Below the pieces are notes generated by a model that saw only the letters and a program-made list of their open reading frames with translations, was not told the origin of the DNA and searched no databases. A DNA stretch of 64,000 nt from UBA6168 sp964573725. GTDB lineage: Bacteria; Bacteroidota; Bacteroidia; Chitinophagales; Saprospiraceae. A program made the position numbers and the translations under genes. Below, in pieces: positions 50,789-59,698 of the stretch. Where the stretch lies: the NCBI GenBank assembly GCA_964573725.1, contig CAZNLJ010000008.1, positions 62,001-126,000 on the forward strand, given 5' to 3'. Position 1 is the first letter of the stretch. Each line of letters starts with the position of its first letter.

Positions 50789-51472
50789 TCAGGGTACGGC
50801 GAACTCCATGAAATCCTCCACGACCAGCAGGGTGTCTCCCTGGTAATGGCTTTCCGGATCCAGTCTGTTCCGATGGGTACCCATGACGCGGTCGGACGCG
50901 GACAGGAACTTGTAGAGGGTCCGGGCGACCTTGAAGAAACGTTCCACATCGTGGATACCGGGAATGTCCCGGCTTCCCAGGATGCCCATCAAGGCCCGGA
51001 ACCGGTTGAAATCATACGGCGCATAGCGGTCCGGGAAACGCCAGCTCAGGTAGTGTGAAAGGATTGCGTAATCGTCCGCATGGTAGTGGCTTTGCCGGAT
51101 GGAATGGGGGTGCCGCTCCCGATAGGCCCGCAGCAGCTCGTCGCAATGGAACAGGAAGCGGTCCATCCGGCCCTCCACCTCCCGCCGTTCGTCGAACAGG
51201 TCGGAGAATGCCGACCGGACGAAATCCCGGTCCAGGTCGATGAAGGCGAGCATCATGTCCTTGGGGGCGTAATGTTCCCGGTTCCAGAGCCGCCTGGTGC
51301 GGGTGCTCTGTAGGGACCGGTCGAACATCTCCCGAAAGTCTGTTGCCGCGGGGTCCCAGTTTTCCTGGAACCGCCGTTGGATTTCCCATTTCCAATAGGG
51401 GTCGTGGTGTGGGGACTGTTCGAGGAAATCCGCATAGCTTCCGATGATGTCGCGTAGTTGCTGCAGGTTCAT
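50789..51472 (-). CDS. Conserved hypothetical protein
   Basis: I do not recognise this 227-residue protein. It is soluble, helix-rich and aromatic, with no signal peptide or membrane segment. Notable blocks are YWKWEIQRRFQENWD near the N-terminus, LWNREHYAPKDMMLAFIDLD, FDERREVEGRMDRF and DDYAILSHYLSWRFPDRYAPYDFNRF. The last recalls modules found in some restriction-like AAA proteins, but no ATPase or nuclease motif is present, so this is a weak hint. Codon use looks like that of its neighbours. It is convergent with the XRE regulator and divergent from the phosphodiesterase gene. Confidence 0.75.
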   Translation of the reverse strand: MNLQQLRDIIGSYADFLEQSPHHDPYWKWEIQRRFQENWDPAATDFREMFDRSLQSTRTRRLWNREHYAPKDMMLAFIDLDRDFVRSAFSDLFDERREVEGRMDRFLFHCDELLRAYRERHPHSIRQSHYHADDYAILSHYLSWRFPDRYAPYDFNRFRALMGILGSRDIPGIHDVERFFKVARTLYKFLSASDRVMGTHRNRLDPESHYQGDTLLVVEDFMEFAVP

Positions 51473-51524
51473 GACGCCGTGTTTTCAGTGGGTGCCGCCG
51501 CCGCCCGATATCGCGGCAGTTTGC

Positions 51525-51532
51525 TACTTTTA
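51525..51532 (+). promoter_or_regulatory. Weak -7 box for the phosphodiesterase gene
   Basis: TACTTTTA differs from TAnnTTTG at the last base; it lies about 90 nt upstream of the ATG at 51618. Confidence 0.3.
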
Positions 51533-51617
51533 CATACCACCAACAAATCTCCGGCGCAGGTTTGTTCGATGGGAGCCTTAAAATATCCCGTGGCCGCGCC
51601 ACCCTCATCCGATTGTC

Positions 51618-52373
51618 ATGACCATCCTGCAAATAACCGACCTACATCTTTCGCACGACAATACCAATCGGCATGGGGTGGATACCCGGGGCAACTTCCT
51701 GACCGTGCTGCATGCCGCCGTCTCCATGCGGCCGGACCTGTTGGTCCTGACAGGGGACATCTGCTACGAGACGCCGGATCCGAAGGTGTATCGTTGGGTG
51801 CGGGAACAACTGGCCGAAAGCGGGCTGCCCCATGTGGTGATCGGAGGCAACCATGACGATACGGACACCCTGGCCCGTGCATTTGATTGTCGGCATTGGC
51901 AGACGGACGGAGAACTCTATTTCACCTATCCGGTCGGCAGACATCGGCTGGTCTTCCTGGAATCTTCGCAGGGGCATGTCTCCGACCGACAGCTGGCATG
52001 GTTGGCGGCGGAGTTGTCGCCACGGCGGGAGCCCGTCCTCCTGTTCATGCATTATCCGCCCCTGCCTGCGGGCGTCCCTTTCATGGATACGCATTATCCG
52101 CTGCGGAATACGGAAGCGCTGCGGAAGGTGCTCGGGACGGCCCCGGTACCGGTACAGGTGTTCTGTGGGCATTACCACGTGGAACGCGCGCTCCAGGTGG
52201 GCAGGCTGACGGTTTACATCACCCCTTCCTGTTATTTCCAGCTCGATGCCGGGACGGCCGATTTCCGGATCGACCATTTCCGGGCGGGCTTCCGGTTCAT
52301 CCGCCTGACGGACGACGGTATCCTGGCCACTTCGGTGATTTATCCGGAGGGGCGGCCGTCCACCCTGCCCTGA
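51618..52373 (+). CDS. Calcineurin-like metallophosphoesterase, CpdA-like
   Basis: The 251-residue cytoplasmic enzyme has the full set of dinuclear metal motifs: D8-x-H10 (TDLHL), LTGDICYE, GGNHDD, FMHYPP and CGHYHVE. Motif spacing resembles CpdA-type 3',5'-cyclic nucleotide phosphodiesterases (class III), so cAMP hydrolysis is a fair guess, but many relatives have other substrates. The ATG at 51618 places the first metal ligand at residue 8, as usual. It is followed by an aminotransferase gene after 124 nt. Confidence 0.87.
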   Translation: MTILQITDLHLSHDNTNRHGVDTRGNFLTVLHAAVSMRPDLLVLTGDICYETPDPKVYRWVREQLAESGLPHVVIGGNHDDTDTLARAFDCRHWQTDGELYFTYPVGRHRLVFLESSQGHVSDRQLAWLAAELSPRREPVLLFMHYPPLPAGVPFMDTHYPLRNTEALRKVLGTAPVPVQVFCGHYHVERALQVGRLTVYITPSCYFQLDAGTADFRIDHFRAGFRFIRLTDDGILATSVIYPEGRPSTLP

Positions 52374-52497
52374 TGGACCGCAAGGTGCGGGGAAATGCAA
52401 AAATCAGGATATATTCGCCAATCCTGCCGCAGCCTTCCATCCGATGACATCGGGGCGGGCGGGAGGCGGCGGGGTGCCTAACGCAAGCCATCCGGAC

Positions 52498-53640
52498 ATG
52501 GTCATCACTTCCAAACTTCCGCACATCGGTACCAGCATCTTCACCGTCATGTCTGCACTTGCGCAGGAACACGGCGCCATCAACCTTTCGCAGGGCTATC
52601 CGGATTTCGACTGCAGCGAACAGCTGAAAAAATTGGTCGCGGAACACATCGGCAAGGGACACAACCAATATGCGCCCATGCAGGGGGTGCCCGCCCTCCG
52701 GCAACGGCTGGCCGACAAGTTGGCTTCGCTGTACGGGGTAAGGCCCGACCCCGACCGGGAACTGACCATCACCGCCGGTGCCACCCAGGCCATTTTCAGT
52801 GCCATTGCCGCCTTTGTCCGGGCGGATGACGAGGTCATCCTCATCGAGCCCGCCTATGACTGTTACCGGCCGGCGGTGGAAATCGCCGGCGGACTGCCGG
52901 TGGTCTACGAAATGACGGGGCCCGACTATCGGGTGGAGTGGCCCTTGCTGGAGCGCCTGATTTCCTGGAAGACCCGCATGATCATCGTCAATACGCCGCA
53001 CAACCCCACCGGAAAGGTGTTCCGGGAGCAGGACTGGGGCGCCTTGCAACGGATCGCCGCCAGTCGCGACATCCTGGTGCTGAGCGACGAAGCTTATGAA
53101 CACATGGTCTTCGACGGGCAACGGCACCTTTCCCTGCTGCAATTTCCCGCCTTGTCCGAACGTGGGGTGGCCGTCTTCTCCCTGGGAAAAACCCTGCACA
53201 CGACCGGCTGGAAACTGGGATGCCTGGTCGCCCCGCCCGACCTGACCAGGGAATTCCGGAAAATCCACCAGTTCAATGTCTTCTCGGTCAATACCCCGAT
53301 GCAATATGCCGTGGCGGATTATTTCTCGGACCCGTCGGTCTTTGGCGGACTGGCCGACCTTTTCATGCGGAAGCGGAACAAGCTGCTCCAGGAGATGCAG
53401 GGATCCCGCTTCAAGCCCTTGAAAAGCGAGGGGTCCTATTTCCAGTTGTTCGATTACAGTGCCATCAGCCGGGAACCCGATACGGAATTTGCCCGCCGGA
53501 TGACCGTGGAGTTCGGGGTGGCCGCCATTCCGGTATCCGTCTTCTATTCGTCCAAACGGGACGAACGCATCATCCGGCTCTGTTTCGCCAAGAAAGACGA
53601 AACCCTGGAACAAGCCGGGGCACTTTTAAGGAAAATCTAA
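52498..53640 (+). CDS. PLP-dependent aminotransferase, methionine/kynurenine aminotransferase-like
   Basis: The 380-residue fold-type I aminotransferase begins SKLPHIGTSIFTVMSALA and INLSQGYPDFD, wording typical of the YbdL/MtnE-like methionine and kynurenine aminotransferases. Other marks are NQYAPMQGVPALR, TAGATQAIFSA, NTPHNPTGKVF, LSDEAYEHMVFDG and the PLP lysine in SLGKTLHTTGWKLG. It likely transaminates methionine's 2-oxo acid or aromatic amino acids. The ATG at 52498 is preferred over 52444, which would add an 18-residue Gly-rich segment. Confidence 0.9.
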   Translation: MVITSKLPHIGTSIFTVMSALAQEHGAINLSQGYPDFDCSEQLKKLVAEHIGKGHNQYAPMQGVPALRQRLADKLASLYGVRPDPDRELTITAGATQAIFSAIAAFVRADDEVILIEPAYDCYRPAVEIAGGLPVVYEMTGPDYRVEWPLLERLISWKTRMIIVNTPHNPTGKVFREQDWGALQRIAASRDILVLSDEAYEHMVFDGQRHLSLLQFPALSERGVAVFSLGKTLHTTGWKLGCLVAPPDLTREFRKIHQFNVFSVNTPMQYAVADYFSDPSVFGGLADLFMRKRNKLLQEMQGSRFKPLKSEGSYFQLFDYSAISREPDTEFARRMTVEFGVAAIPVSVFYSSKRDERIIRLCFAKKDETLEQAGALLRKI

Positions 53641-53661
53641 TGCCGCGTTTCGGAAGATGTC

Positions 53662-53691
53662 TTGGCAACCAATGGTAATGTTGTACATTTA
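53662..53691 (+). promoter_or_regulatory. Candidate promoter for the acyl-CoA ligase
   Basis: TTG at 53662-53664 and TACATTTA at 53684-53691 are 19 nt apart, near the Bacteroidota promoter layout though the -7 box is off by its last base. It would give a leader of about 155 nt. Confidence 0.35.
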
Positions 53692-53851
53692 CCCTGTTTG
53701 TCAATAATATTTGGCTTTTCGGCGCAATCCGTTCCTGTTGTCCCGGGCCTCGTCCGGCTCCCGAGGCCGGGTCGGCCCCGGTCTCTTCGCAGGGTTCCAA
53801 TCCGGTTCCCGACCGGTCATTCCCCCGGGTGTGCCGGAAAAAAATAAAGTT

Positions 53852-55528
53852 ATGAGTGAACAAGCAGCACGTCCCTGGCTCCGCCATTACTCAAAAGGGG
53901 TTCCGGCGAATATCGATGATTGCGCCTATCCGACCTTGGTGGCCCTCATCGACGAGACCCTGAAGAAGTTCTCCTCCCGGCCTGCCTTTTCCTGTATGGG
54001 AAAGGAAATGTCTTTTGAAACGGTGGACAGGTTGTCCAGGGATTTCGCAGCCTACCTGCATTCCCGCGGGTTGGAACCGGGCGACCGGATTGCGCTGATG
54101 ATGCCGAACCTGCTGCAGTACCCCATCGCCTTGTTCGGATGCCTGCGGGCAGGTCTGGTCATCGTCAATACCAATCCGCTGTATACGCCGCGGGAAATGC
54201 TGCACCAGTTCACGGACGCCGGTGCCAAGGCGGTCATCATCTGCGAGAATTTCGCTTCCAATCTCCAACAGATCTTGCCGGATACGCAGATAAAGACGGT
54301 GATTCTCACGAGCATCGGCGAGTTGCTGGGGTTTCCGAAGGGGAATGTCGTCAATTTCGTCGTCCGGAAGGTCAGGAAAATGGTGCCGGCCTACCACCTG
54401 TCCAATACGGTCACCTTCCGGGAGGCCCTGGCGGCCGGCCGCAGGTTTACGGTCAAGTCCTTCGCTTCCGATTCGGAGGATGTGGTGCTGCTGCAGTATA
54501 CCGGCGGCACGACGGGGGTCTCCAAAGGGGCGATGCTCACCAACCGGAACCTGGTCGCCAACATGATGCAGATCCGGGCCATCGGGGCGACCGCCTTCCA
54601 GGAGGGGGCGGAGGTCGCCTTGTCCCCCCTCCCCTTGTATCATATTTTCGCCTTCTCCGTCAATTGCCTCGCCTTGTTCAGCCTGGGGGCACTCACCATC
54701 CTGGTGACCAATGCGCGGGACCTTCCCTCCGTCATCAAGGAGTTCCGGAAATACAAGGTGACGGTGATGACCGGCGTTAACACCCTGTTCAACGCCCTGC
54801 TCAACCATCCCGATTTCGCCGGAAGTGATTTCAGCGCCCTTAAGTTTGGCCTCGGCGGCGGTATGGCGGTGCAGAAGGCGGTGGCGGAACGCTGGCTGAA
54901 GGTCACGGGAAAACCCCTGGTGGAAGGTTTCGGCATGACCGAATGCGCGCCGGTCGCCAGCGTCAATCCCTTGGATGGTACCGGAAAACTGGGATCCATC
55001 GGTATGCCGGTCCCTTCCACGGACATGCGGGTCGTCAACGAGGATGGCATCCCCCTGCCGGTCGGGGAGGTGGGGGAAATCCAGGTCAAAGGACCCCAGG
55101 TCATGAAAGGCTACTACAACCGGCCGGAAGCGACGGCGGATACCATCCGCGACGGTTGGCTCTGCACGGGCGATATCGGGCTGATGCACGAGGACGGTTA
55201 CTTCCAGATCGTCGACCGGAAAAAGGACATGATCCTGGTCTCCGGTTTCAATGTCTACCCGAACGAAATCGAGGATTTCGTGGTGACCCATCCGAAGGTG
55301 CTGGAATGTGCGGCCATCGGTCTGCCGGATGAGAAATCGGGCGAGGTGGTCAAGCTGTTCGTCGTGAAAAAGGATCCGTCCCTGACGGACAAGGAGTTGC
55401 TGGATTTTTGCCGGACCGGACTGACGGCCTACAAGGTGCCCCGTAGCGTGGAGTTCCGTACGGAGTTGCCGAAGTCGAACGTCGGGAAGATCTTGCGGCG
55501 GCTCTTGCGGGAGCAACCGTCGGCCTGA
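53852..55528 (+). CDS. Long-chain acyl-CoA ligase (FadD-like, AMP-forming)
   Basis: The 558-residue adenylating enzyme activates fatty acids with ATP and CoA. It has the AMP-binding P-loop YTGGTTGVSKGAMLTN, GFGMTECAPV, GWLCTGDIG, DRKKDMILVSGFNVYPNEIED and the catalytic C-terminal lysine in SNVGKILRR. Wording and length match FadD-type enzymes. The ATG at 53852 follows an A-rich stretch; upstream codons of the open frame are unlike the family. There is no signal peptide; membrane association is likely peripheral. Confidence 0.93.
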   Translation: MSEQAARPWLRHYSKGVPANIDDCAYPTLVALIDETLKKFSSRPAFSCMGKEMSFETVDRLSRDFAAYLHSRGLEPGDRIALMMPNLLQYPIALFGCLRAGLVIVNTNPLYTPREMLHQFTDAGAKAVIICENFASNLQQILPDTQIKTVILTSIGELLGFPKGNVVNFVVRKVRKMVPAYHLSNTVTFREALAAGRRFTVKSFASDSEDVVLLQYTGGTTGVSKGAMLTNRNLVANMMQIRAIGATAFQEGAEVALSPLPLYHIFAFSVNCLALFSLGALTILVTNARDLPSVIKEFRKYKVTVMTGVNTLFNALLNHPDFAGSDFSALKFGLGGGMAVQKAVAERWLKVTGKPLVEGFGMTECAPVASVNPLDGTGKLGSIGMPVPSTDMRVVNEDGIPLPVGEVGEIQVKGPQVMKGYYNRPEATADTIRDGWLCTGDIGLMHEDGYFQIVDRKKDMILVSGFNVYPNEIEDFVVTHPKVLECAAIGLPDEKSGEVVKLFVVKKDPSLTDKELLDFCRTGLTAYKVPRSVEFRTELPKSNVGKILRRLLREQPSA

Positions 55529-55564
55529 GGGAATGCTGTCCCGCCGCCGCTGCCCCTCCGTGCG

Positions 55565-56554
55565 TTACAGGAGCCTGATTTCTTCCGCGATGCCGGGGTT
55601 TTTCTTCAAGAATCGCCGGAACGCCAGGATGGATCGGAAATATTGCAGCCGGATCAATGCCTGCGCCTTTTTACTTTCCGGAAGGACCCGAGATAAGATA
55701 AGATATTTCACGACCTGGGTCCGTGCCCGCCAGCTTAGGTCGCCGTACGGGGGCCATCCCCACCGCAACCGGAAAAGCTGTAGCGCCATGTGAGCGTTCC
55801 GCAGGTAAGCCAGCAAAGCCTCCACCTCCACTTCTTCCCGCCCCATATGGTGTTCGAAGGAAATCGCATCGGTGGTCATGCTGTAGTAACCCGCTTTCAT
55901 GGCGAGCAAATGAATATCCAGGTCGGTTCCCCGCAGCACGCCCCATTCCTTGCGATGCCTGAGTTTTTCGGTCAGCCGCTCGTACAAGGGAAACACATCG
56001 GAATATTTCTCCCGTACCACTTTTCTGACGAACATGCCGACGGTCCCCCTGAGCACCGGCGTATGTTCCATCATGGAATTCGTCTTGAAGGTGCCTGAAA
56101 AGCCTTGGTGGGTATAGCCCTTGGCGAAAAGGTCGAAGAGTTTGCGGGAGACCTCCGGCAGGTCGGAGGGGCCGAGGAATTTGATTTGGCCGGTCGGTAC
56201 GGCGACATCCGGTTGTTCCTGCAGGATGGTCAAACCCTTGCGCAGGTAATCCCGGCAAAGGATGAGGTCGTCACCAAGCAACAGGGAGACCGGTGCACGG
56301 GAAGCTTGCATGCATTTTCGTTGGGTATAAGGGAATCCGGACATCGGTTCCTCGACAAACCTCAGGCGGGGATGCCAGGCGAAAAGGTCGCCATGCTCCT
56401 GCTCGATTCGGGGGGGCTGGTTGTTGTCCACCAGGATCAACTCCCATCGGTGGGGTTCCAAATCCTTCGCCCGGAGGCTGCCGGCTAATTTCGCCAGGTT
56501 CTCACGGGTCGAATTTCTGCTTGGGATGCAAACGGATAGCAGCAGGTCTTCCAT
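55565..56554 (-). CDS. Family 2 glycosyltransferase
   Basis: The 329-residue enzyme has the GT-A nucleotide-binding start LLLSVCIPSRNSTRENL, LILVDNN, and the acidic LLGDDLIL where the DxD motif binds the metal and sugar nucleotide. A later EEVEVEALLAYLR region and a basic helical C-terminus suggest peripheral membrane contact. It probably builds a surface polysaccharide or glycolipid; donor and acceptor are unknown and no other glycan gene is adjacent. The ATG at 56554 begins the fold; upstream codons are noncoding-like. The 349 nt from 56555 to 56903 hold no gene, only the tRNA-Gln terminator. Confidence 0.85.
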   Translation of the reverse strand: MEDLLLSVCIPSRNSTRENLAKLAGSLRAKDLEPHRWELILVDNNQPPRIEQEHGDLFAWHPRLRFVEEPMSGFPYTQRKCMQASRAPVSLLLGDDLILCRDYLRKGLTILQEQPDVAVPTGQIKFLGPSDLPEVSRKLFDLFAKGYTHQGFSGTFKTNSMMEHTPVLRGTVGMFVRKVVREKYSDVFPLYERLTEKLRHRKEWGVLRGTDLDIHLLAMKAGYYSMTTDAISFEHHMGREEVEVEALLAYLRNAHMALQLFRLRWGWPPYGDLSWRARTQVVKYLILSRVLPESKKAQALIRLQYFRSILAFRRFLKKNPGIAEEIRLL

Positions 56555-56847
56555 ATATAGCCTGATGAATAGGTCGGCGAAGGCCGGGTCCCGTAACCAT
56601 GGGCGCTTGGGGGAAGGGTTCCTGTTCGACCGGGATGTGCTTCCCATGCCGTCCCCTCGCGTGCCTTTTTCGGGATGCCGGGAATCCGCCCGCTGTGCCG
56701 GCGAAACGGCAGGAGGCAAGATCCATACCGGACGGCCCGGACAAGCGGGGATGCAGCCAGTGGACAAGCGAATCGGGGCGGCACCAAGGATGCGGCTACG
56801 CAGGAATGTTTCAGAAAATCGATACGGAAAAAGAAACCGGGAGAGTA

Positions 56848-56884
56848 CGGTGACGAATCCGGGGGAGCCCCATTTTCGTCACCG
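56848..56884 (-). terminator. Hairpin terminator downstream of tRNA-Gln
   Basis: Arms 56848-56857 (CGGTGACGAA) and 56875-56884 are perfect 10-bp complements, and the loop contains a further short GGGG/CCCC pairing. On the minus strand it lies 20 nt after the tRNA and is followed by a pyrimidine-rich tract with a run of five T. Confidence 0.65.
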
Positions 56885-56903
56885 ATGTCATGAGTCTTGT
56901 TAG

Positions 56904-56974
56904 TTGGCCCATAAGGATTCGAACCTTAACAGACAGAACCAAAATCTGTAGTGCTACCGTTACACCATGGGCCA
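56904..56974 (-). tRNA. tRNA-Gln (anticodon TTG)
   Basis: The 71-nt minus-strand sequence folds as a cloverleaf: acceptor TGGCCCA with TGGGCCA, discriminator A, D loop containing GTAACGGTAGC, anticodon stem ACAGA/TCTGT with loop TTTTGGT (anticodon TTG), and T arm with GGTTCGAATCC. CCA is not encoded. Confidence 0.95.
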
Positions 56975-56997
56975 CCGATGCTTTATGAAAAGCGAGG

Positions 56998-57005
56998 CAA
57001 AGGTA
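56998..57005 (-). promoter_or_regulatory. Candidate -7 box for tRNA-Gln
   Basis: The minus strand reads TACCTTTG (TAnnTTTG), 24 nt upstream of the mature tRNA, within an AT-rich block. Confidence 0.55.
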
Positions 57006-57095
57006 ACAGGATTTTGTTTTTTTGTAAAATAAACCGGTAAATTTTTTAGCCTTATCCGGCCATCCGGCAGCCTGGTAGTACCGGGGTTGCCCGGT

Positions 57096-57446
57096 TCATT
57101 CCCATTCGCGCAGGGCTTCCACCACGGCGGGGATGAGTCCGGCCATGGTTTCGATCAGGGGACCGGCGGCTGTTTCACCGGCCTTTCCCCGTCGGGCGGT
57201 CGATTCAAGGGCTTTGTTGGTGGCCTCCAGGGTCTGGTGGCCGGTAAAGGGCAGCGTGGCCTTGAGTTGATGGCAAGTCCGTTGCAGGTCATCCCAATCG
57301 GCCCGGGCATAGGCGGCCCGGATGGCGGCCAAAGCTTCCGGCAATTCCGCCCGCAGCATGCCTATCATGGTCTTCAGCATATCCGGGTCGCCGTCGGTCA
57401 TCAGGCGAAGGTAGTCGAGGTTCAGGATGGCGGAAGTCGTTTTCAT
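57096..57446 (-). CDS. Histidine phosphotransfer (Hpt) protein
   Basis: The 116-residue all-helical protein has the Hpt core with the phospho-accepting histidine H59 in TCHQLKATLPFTG. It would accept phosphate from the C-terminal receiver of the hybrid kinase encoded just upstream and pass it to an unlinked response regulator. Its ATG overlaps the kinase stop (ATGA), so the two should be made in step. No output regulator is adjacent. Confidence 0.88.
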   Translation of the reverse strand: MKTTSAILNLDYLRLMTDGDPDMLKTMIGMLRAELPEALAAIRAAYARADWDDLQRTCHQLKATLPFTGHQTLEATNKALESTARRGKAGETAAGPLIETMAGLIPAVVEALREWE

Positions 57447-59371
57447 GGAAGTCGTTTGATGTATTTGGAAATCTTGAGATACAGGTCGTCCGGTTCGAAG
57501 GGTTTCAGCACGAAATCGTCCAGTTGGTAGCTGCGGAACTTTTCGTCCTTGGCGATATGGGCATGGGCCGTCATGGCGATGATGGGGATGCGGGATTTTT
57601 CGGGTTCCATGTTCGTACGGATGTACCGGGTGGTCTCGTATCCGTCCATGACGGGCATTTGGATGTCCATGAGGATGAGGTCGAAGGCTTCCCGCCGGAA
57701 CAGGTCGATGGCTTCCGCGCCGTTTTCGACGATGGAAAGGGAGAGGTTTTCCCATTTACGGCGAAGGATTTTCGAGGCGACGAGCTGGTTCAGGGGGTGG
57801 TCTTCCACCAACAGGAGCCGGAAATGGGCATCCGGCGGGAGGTATTCGTCGGAGGGCGGTGGCTGGAGCGCGGCCAATGCGGACGCCTGGGCTTTTTCGA
57901 ACGGCAGCTCGAAGAGGAATTCCGAACCTTCGCCGGGTCGGCTCTTTGCCCAGATTCGGCCGCCCTGCAGGTCGATGAGTTGTTTGCTGATGGATAAGCC
58001 CAATCCGGTCCCTTCGTAGATACGATGCTTGTGTTGGATGCGGGTGAAGGTATCGAAGATAGCCTCCAATTGGTCCTGTTGGATACCGATGCCGGTATCG
58101 AGGATGGAAAAGCGAAGCCGGACGCGGTCGTCCGATGCTGGCAGGGGATCTACGGAAATACGGACGTGTCCGTGGTCGGTGAACTTGATGGCGTTGCCGA
58201 CGAGGTTGTAGAGGACTTGGTTGAGGCGGAGCTTGTCACCGAGCAGGAGGTCGGGCAGGGTCGGGGCGCAGTACAGTTCCAGGAAAAGGTCTTTTTCCTG
58301 TGCCTTGTACTGCATCACGTTGATCAGTTCCTGCAGCAAGGGGTTCAGGGCAAAGGGCGTGCGCTCGAAGACGACCTTACCATGTTGGATGGCGCTGATT
58401 TCAAGGATGTCGTTCACCACACCCAGGAGGATGGAGGAGGAGCTGCGGATGGATTCCACCATCCGCAGCTGTTCATCGGGAAGGCCCATCTGGAGGAGGA
58501 GGTGGCTCATGCCGAGGATGGCGTTCATCGGGGTGCGCATTTCGTGGCTGATACCGGCGAGGAACTGTTCCTTCATACGGGCACTCCGGCGGGCCAGTTC
58601 GCTGGCTTTCCGGATTTCCTCGGCCTTCCGCCTTTCCGTGACATCCTGCACGATACCATGCAGGACCCGATGTCCGTCCTCTGTAAAGGTGACCAGGCAT
58701 TGGAGGGTCACGAACCGTTCCGCACCGTCCGGGGTCAGGAAGCGCGCATCCTGCCGGGCGGAGCCTTCCAGCAGGGCTGTTTGGTGGAGGTCCGCCAACA
58801 AGGCCAGGGGGGAGGACGCAAGATCGGGCGACGCTATGGGCAACCGCTGCCGCAAAGGCAGGCCGAAGATGCGGTACAGTTCGTCGCTGGCCCGGAAGGC
58901 ACCCGATTCCTGAAAATATTCCCAGTTGCCGATATTGGCCAGCTGCTGGGTTTCCTCCAGGCGTTGCAGGATTTTTTTTCTCTCGATGGAAAAGCGGAGG
59001 GATTTGGCGAGTTGGTCGGAATCGAAGCCGCTCTTGACCAGAAAATCCTGTGCTCCGGCTTTCACGGCCTTGATGCCCAGTTCCTTATCGGCAACGCCGG
59101 TCAGGACGATGATGTTGTTCTTGGGAAAGCCGGCGACGAGCCGTTCCAGGGTTTCGAAGCCCCGGCTGTCGGGCAAGGTGAGGTCCAACAGGATGGCGGC
59201 GTACTCAACCTCCTGTTCCAGCAGGGTGATACCTTCCCGCAGGGTAGTGGCATGGACCACCTCGCAATGACGAAGGTCCGATGCGGACAGGTATATCTCC
59301 ACCAGCCGGGCGTCTCCGGGGTTGTCTTCTATGAGCAGGATCTTGTTGGCGGCGGCGACGGCAATGGCCAT
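57443..59371 (-). CDS. Hybrid sensor histidine kinase (REC-PAS-HisKA-HATPase-REC)
   Basis: The 642-residue kinase has no membrane segment. An N-terminal receiver (about 8-130, phospho-site D63, acidic E15/D16) precedes a PAS-like domain (about 148-250), the dimerisation domain with H276 (GISHEMRTPMNAILGM), an ATPase domain with NLVGNAIKFTDHG and GTGLGLSIS, and a second receiver with D569 (LILMDIQMPVMDG). Having a receiver at each end suggests it takes input by phosphate from another kinase, then signals through the coupled Hpt protein. It would be cytoplasmic. The cue is unknown. Confidence 0.93.
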   Translation of the reverse strand: MAIAVAAANKILLIEDNPGDARLVEIYLSASDLRHCEVVHATTLREGITLLEQEVEYAAILLDLTLPDSRGFETLERLVAGFPKNNIIVLTGVADKELGIKAVKAGAQDFLVKSGFDSDQLAKSLRFSIERKKILQRLEETQQLANIGNWEYFQESGAFRASDELYRIFGLPLRQRLPIASPDLASSPLALLADLHQTALLEGSARQDARFLTPDGAERFVTLQCLVTFTEDGHRVLHGIVQDVTERRKAEEIRKASELARRSARMKEQFLAGISHEMRTPMNAILGMSHLLLQMGLPDEQLRMVESIRSSSSILLGVVNDILEISAIQHGKVVFERTPFALNPLLQELINVMQYKAQEKDLFLELYCAPTLPDLLLGDKLRLNQVLYNLVGNAIKFTDHGHVRISVDPLPASDDRVRLRFSILDTGIGIQQDQLEAIFDTFTRIQHKHRIYEGTGLGLSISKQLIDLQGGRIWAKSRPGEGSEFLFELPFEKAQASALAALQPPPSDEYLPPDAHFRLLLVEDHPLNQLVASKILRRKWENLSLSIVENGAEAIDLFRREAFDLILMDIQMPVMDGYETTRYIRTNMEPEKSRIPIIAMTAHAHIAKDEKFRSYQLDDFVLKPFEPDDLYLKISKYIKRLP

Positions 59372-59698
59372 GGGTTCGGGTGCTTTTTTGTTGAATCAGG
59401 GTTGGTTGGCCGTCGGGAAAGTCATCCGGAACGGGGTGATTCCTTTCGGGTGCGGGGTAATCTGGGACCGGGGCGGTGTCCAAACCGGCCGGTACGGCGA
59501 AACGGGACTGTTTTCCTACCTGTCAAGAGATTACCGGCCTCGGGTCGGCACGACATGGCAGCCCCCGGCAGGGCTGGTCCGGGACCCGGACCGAAGCGGA
59601 CGGTCACCGGGATTCGGGGGCTTGGCCGGTGCGGATCGACGAAAGGGAGGATGAGAGGCTGGTGTGGTCCGGTAGCGGGCGGAGGGCCGACCGGTGGC
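59372..59698. other. Intergenic stretch upstream of the hybrid kinase
   Basis: These 327 nt hold no open frame of convincing composition, RNA gene or strong repeat. The kinase promoter is expected here but no good TAnnTTTG box was found on the minus strand. Confidence 0.45.
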
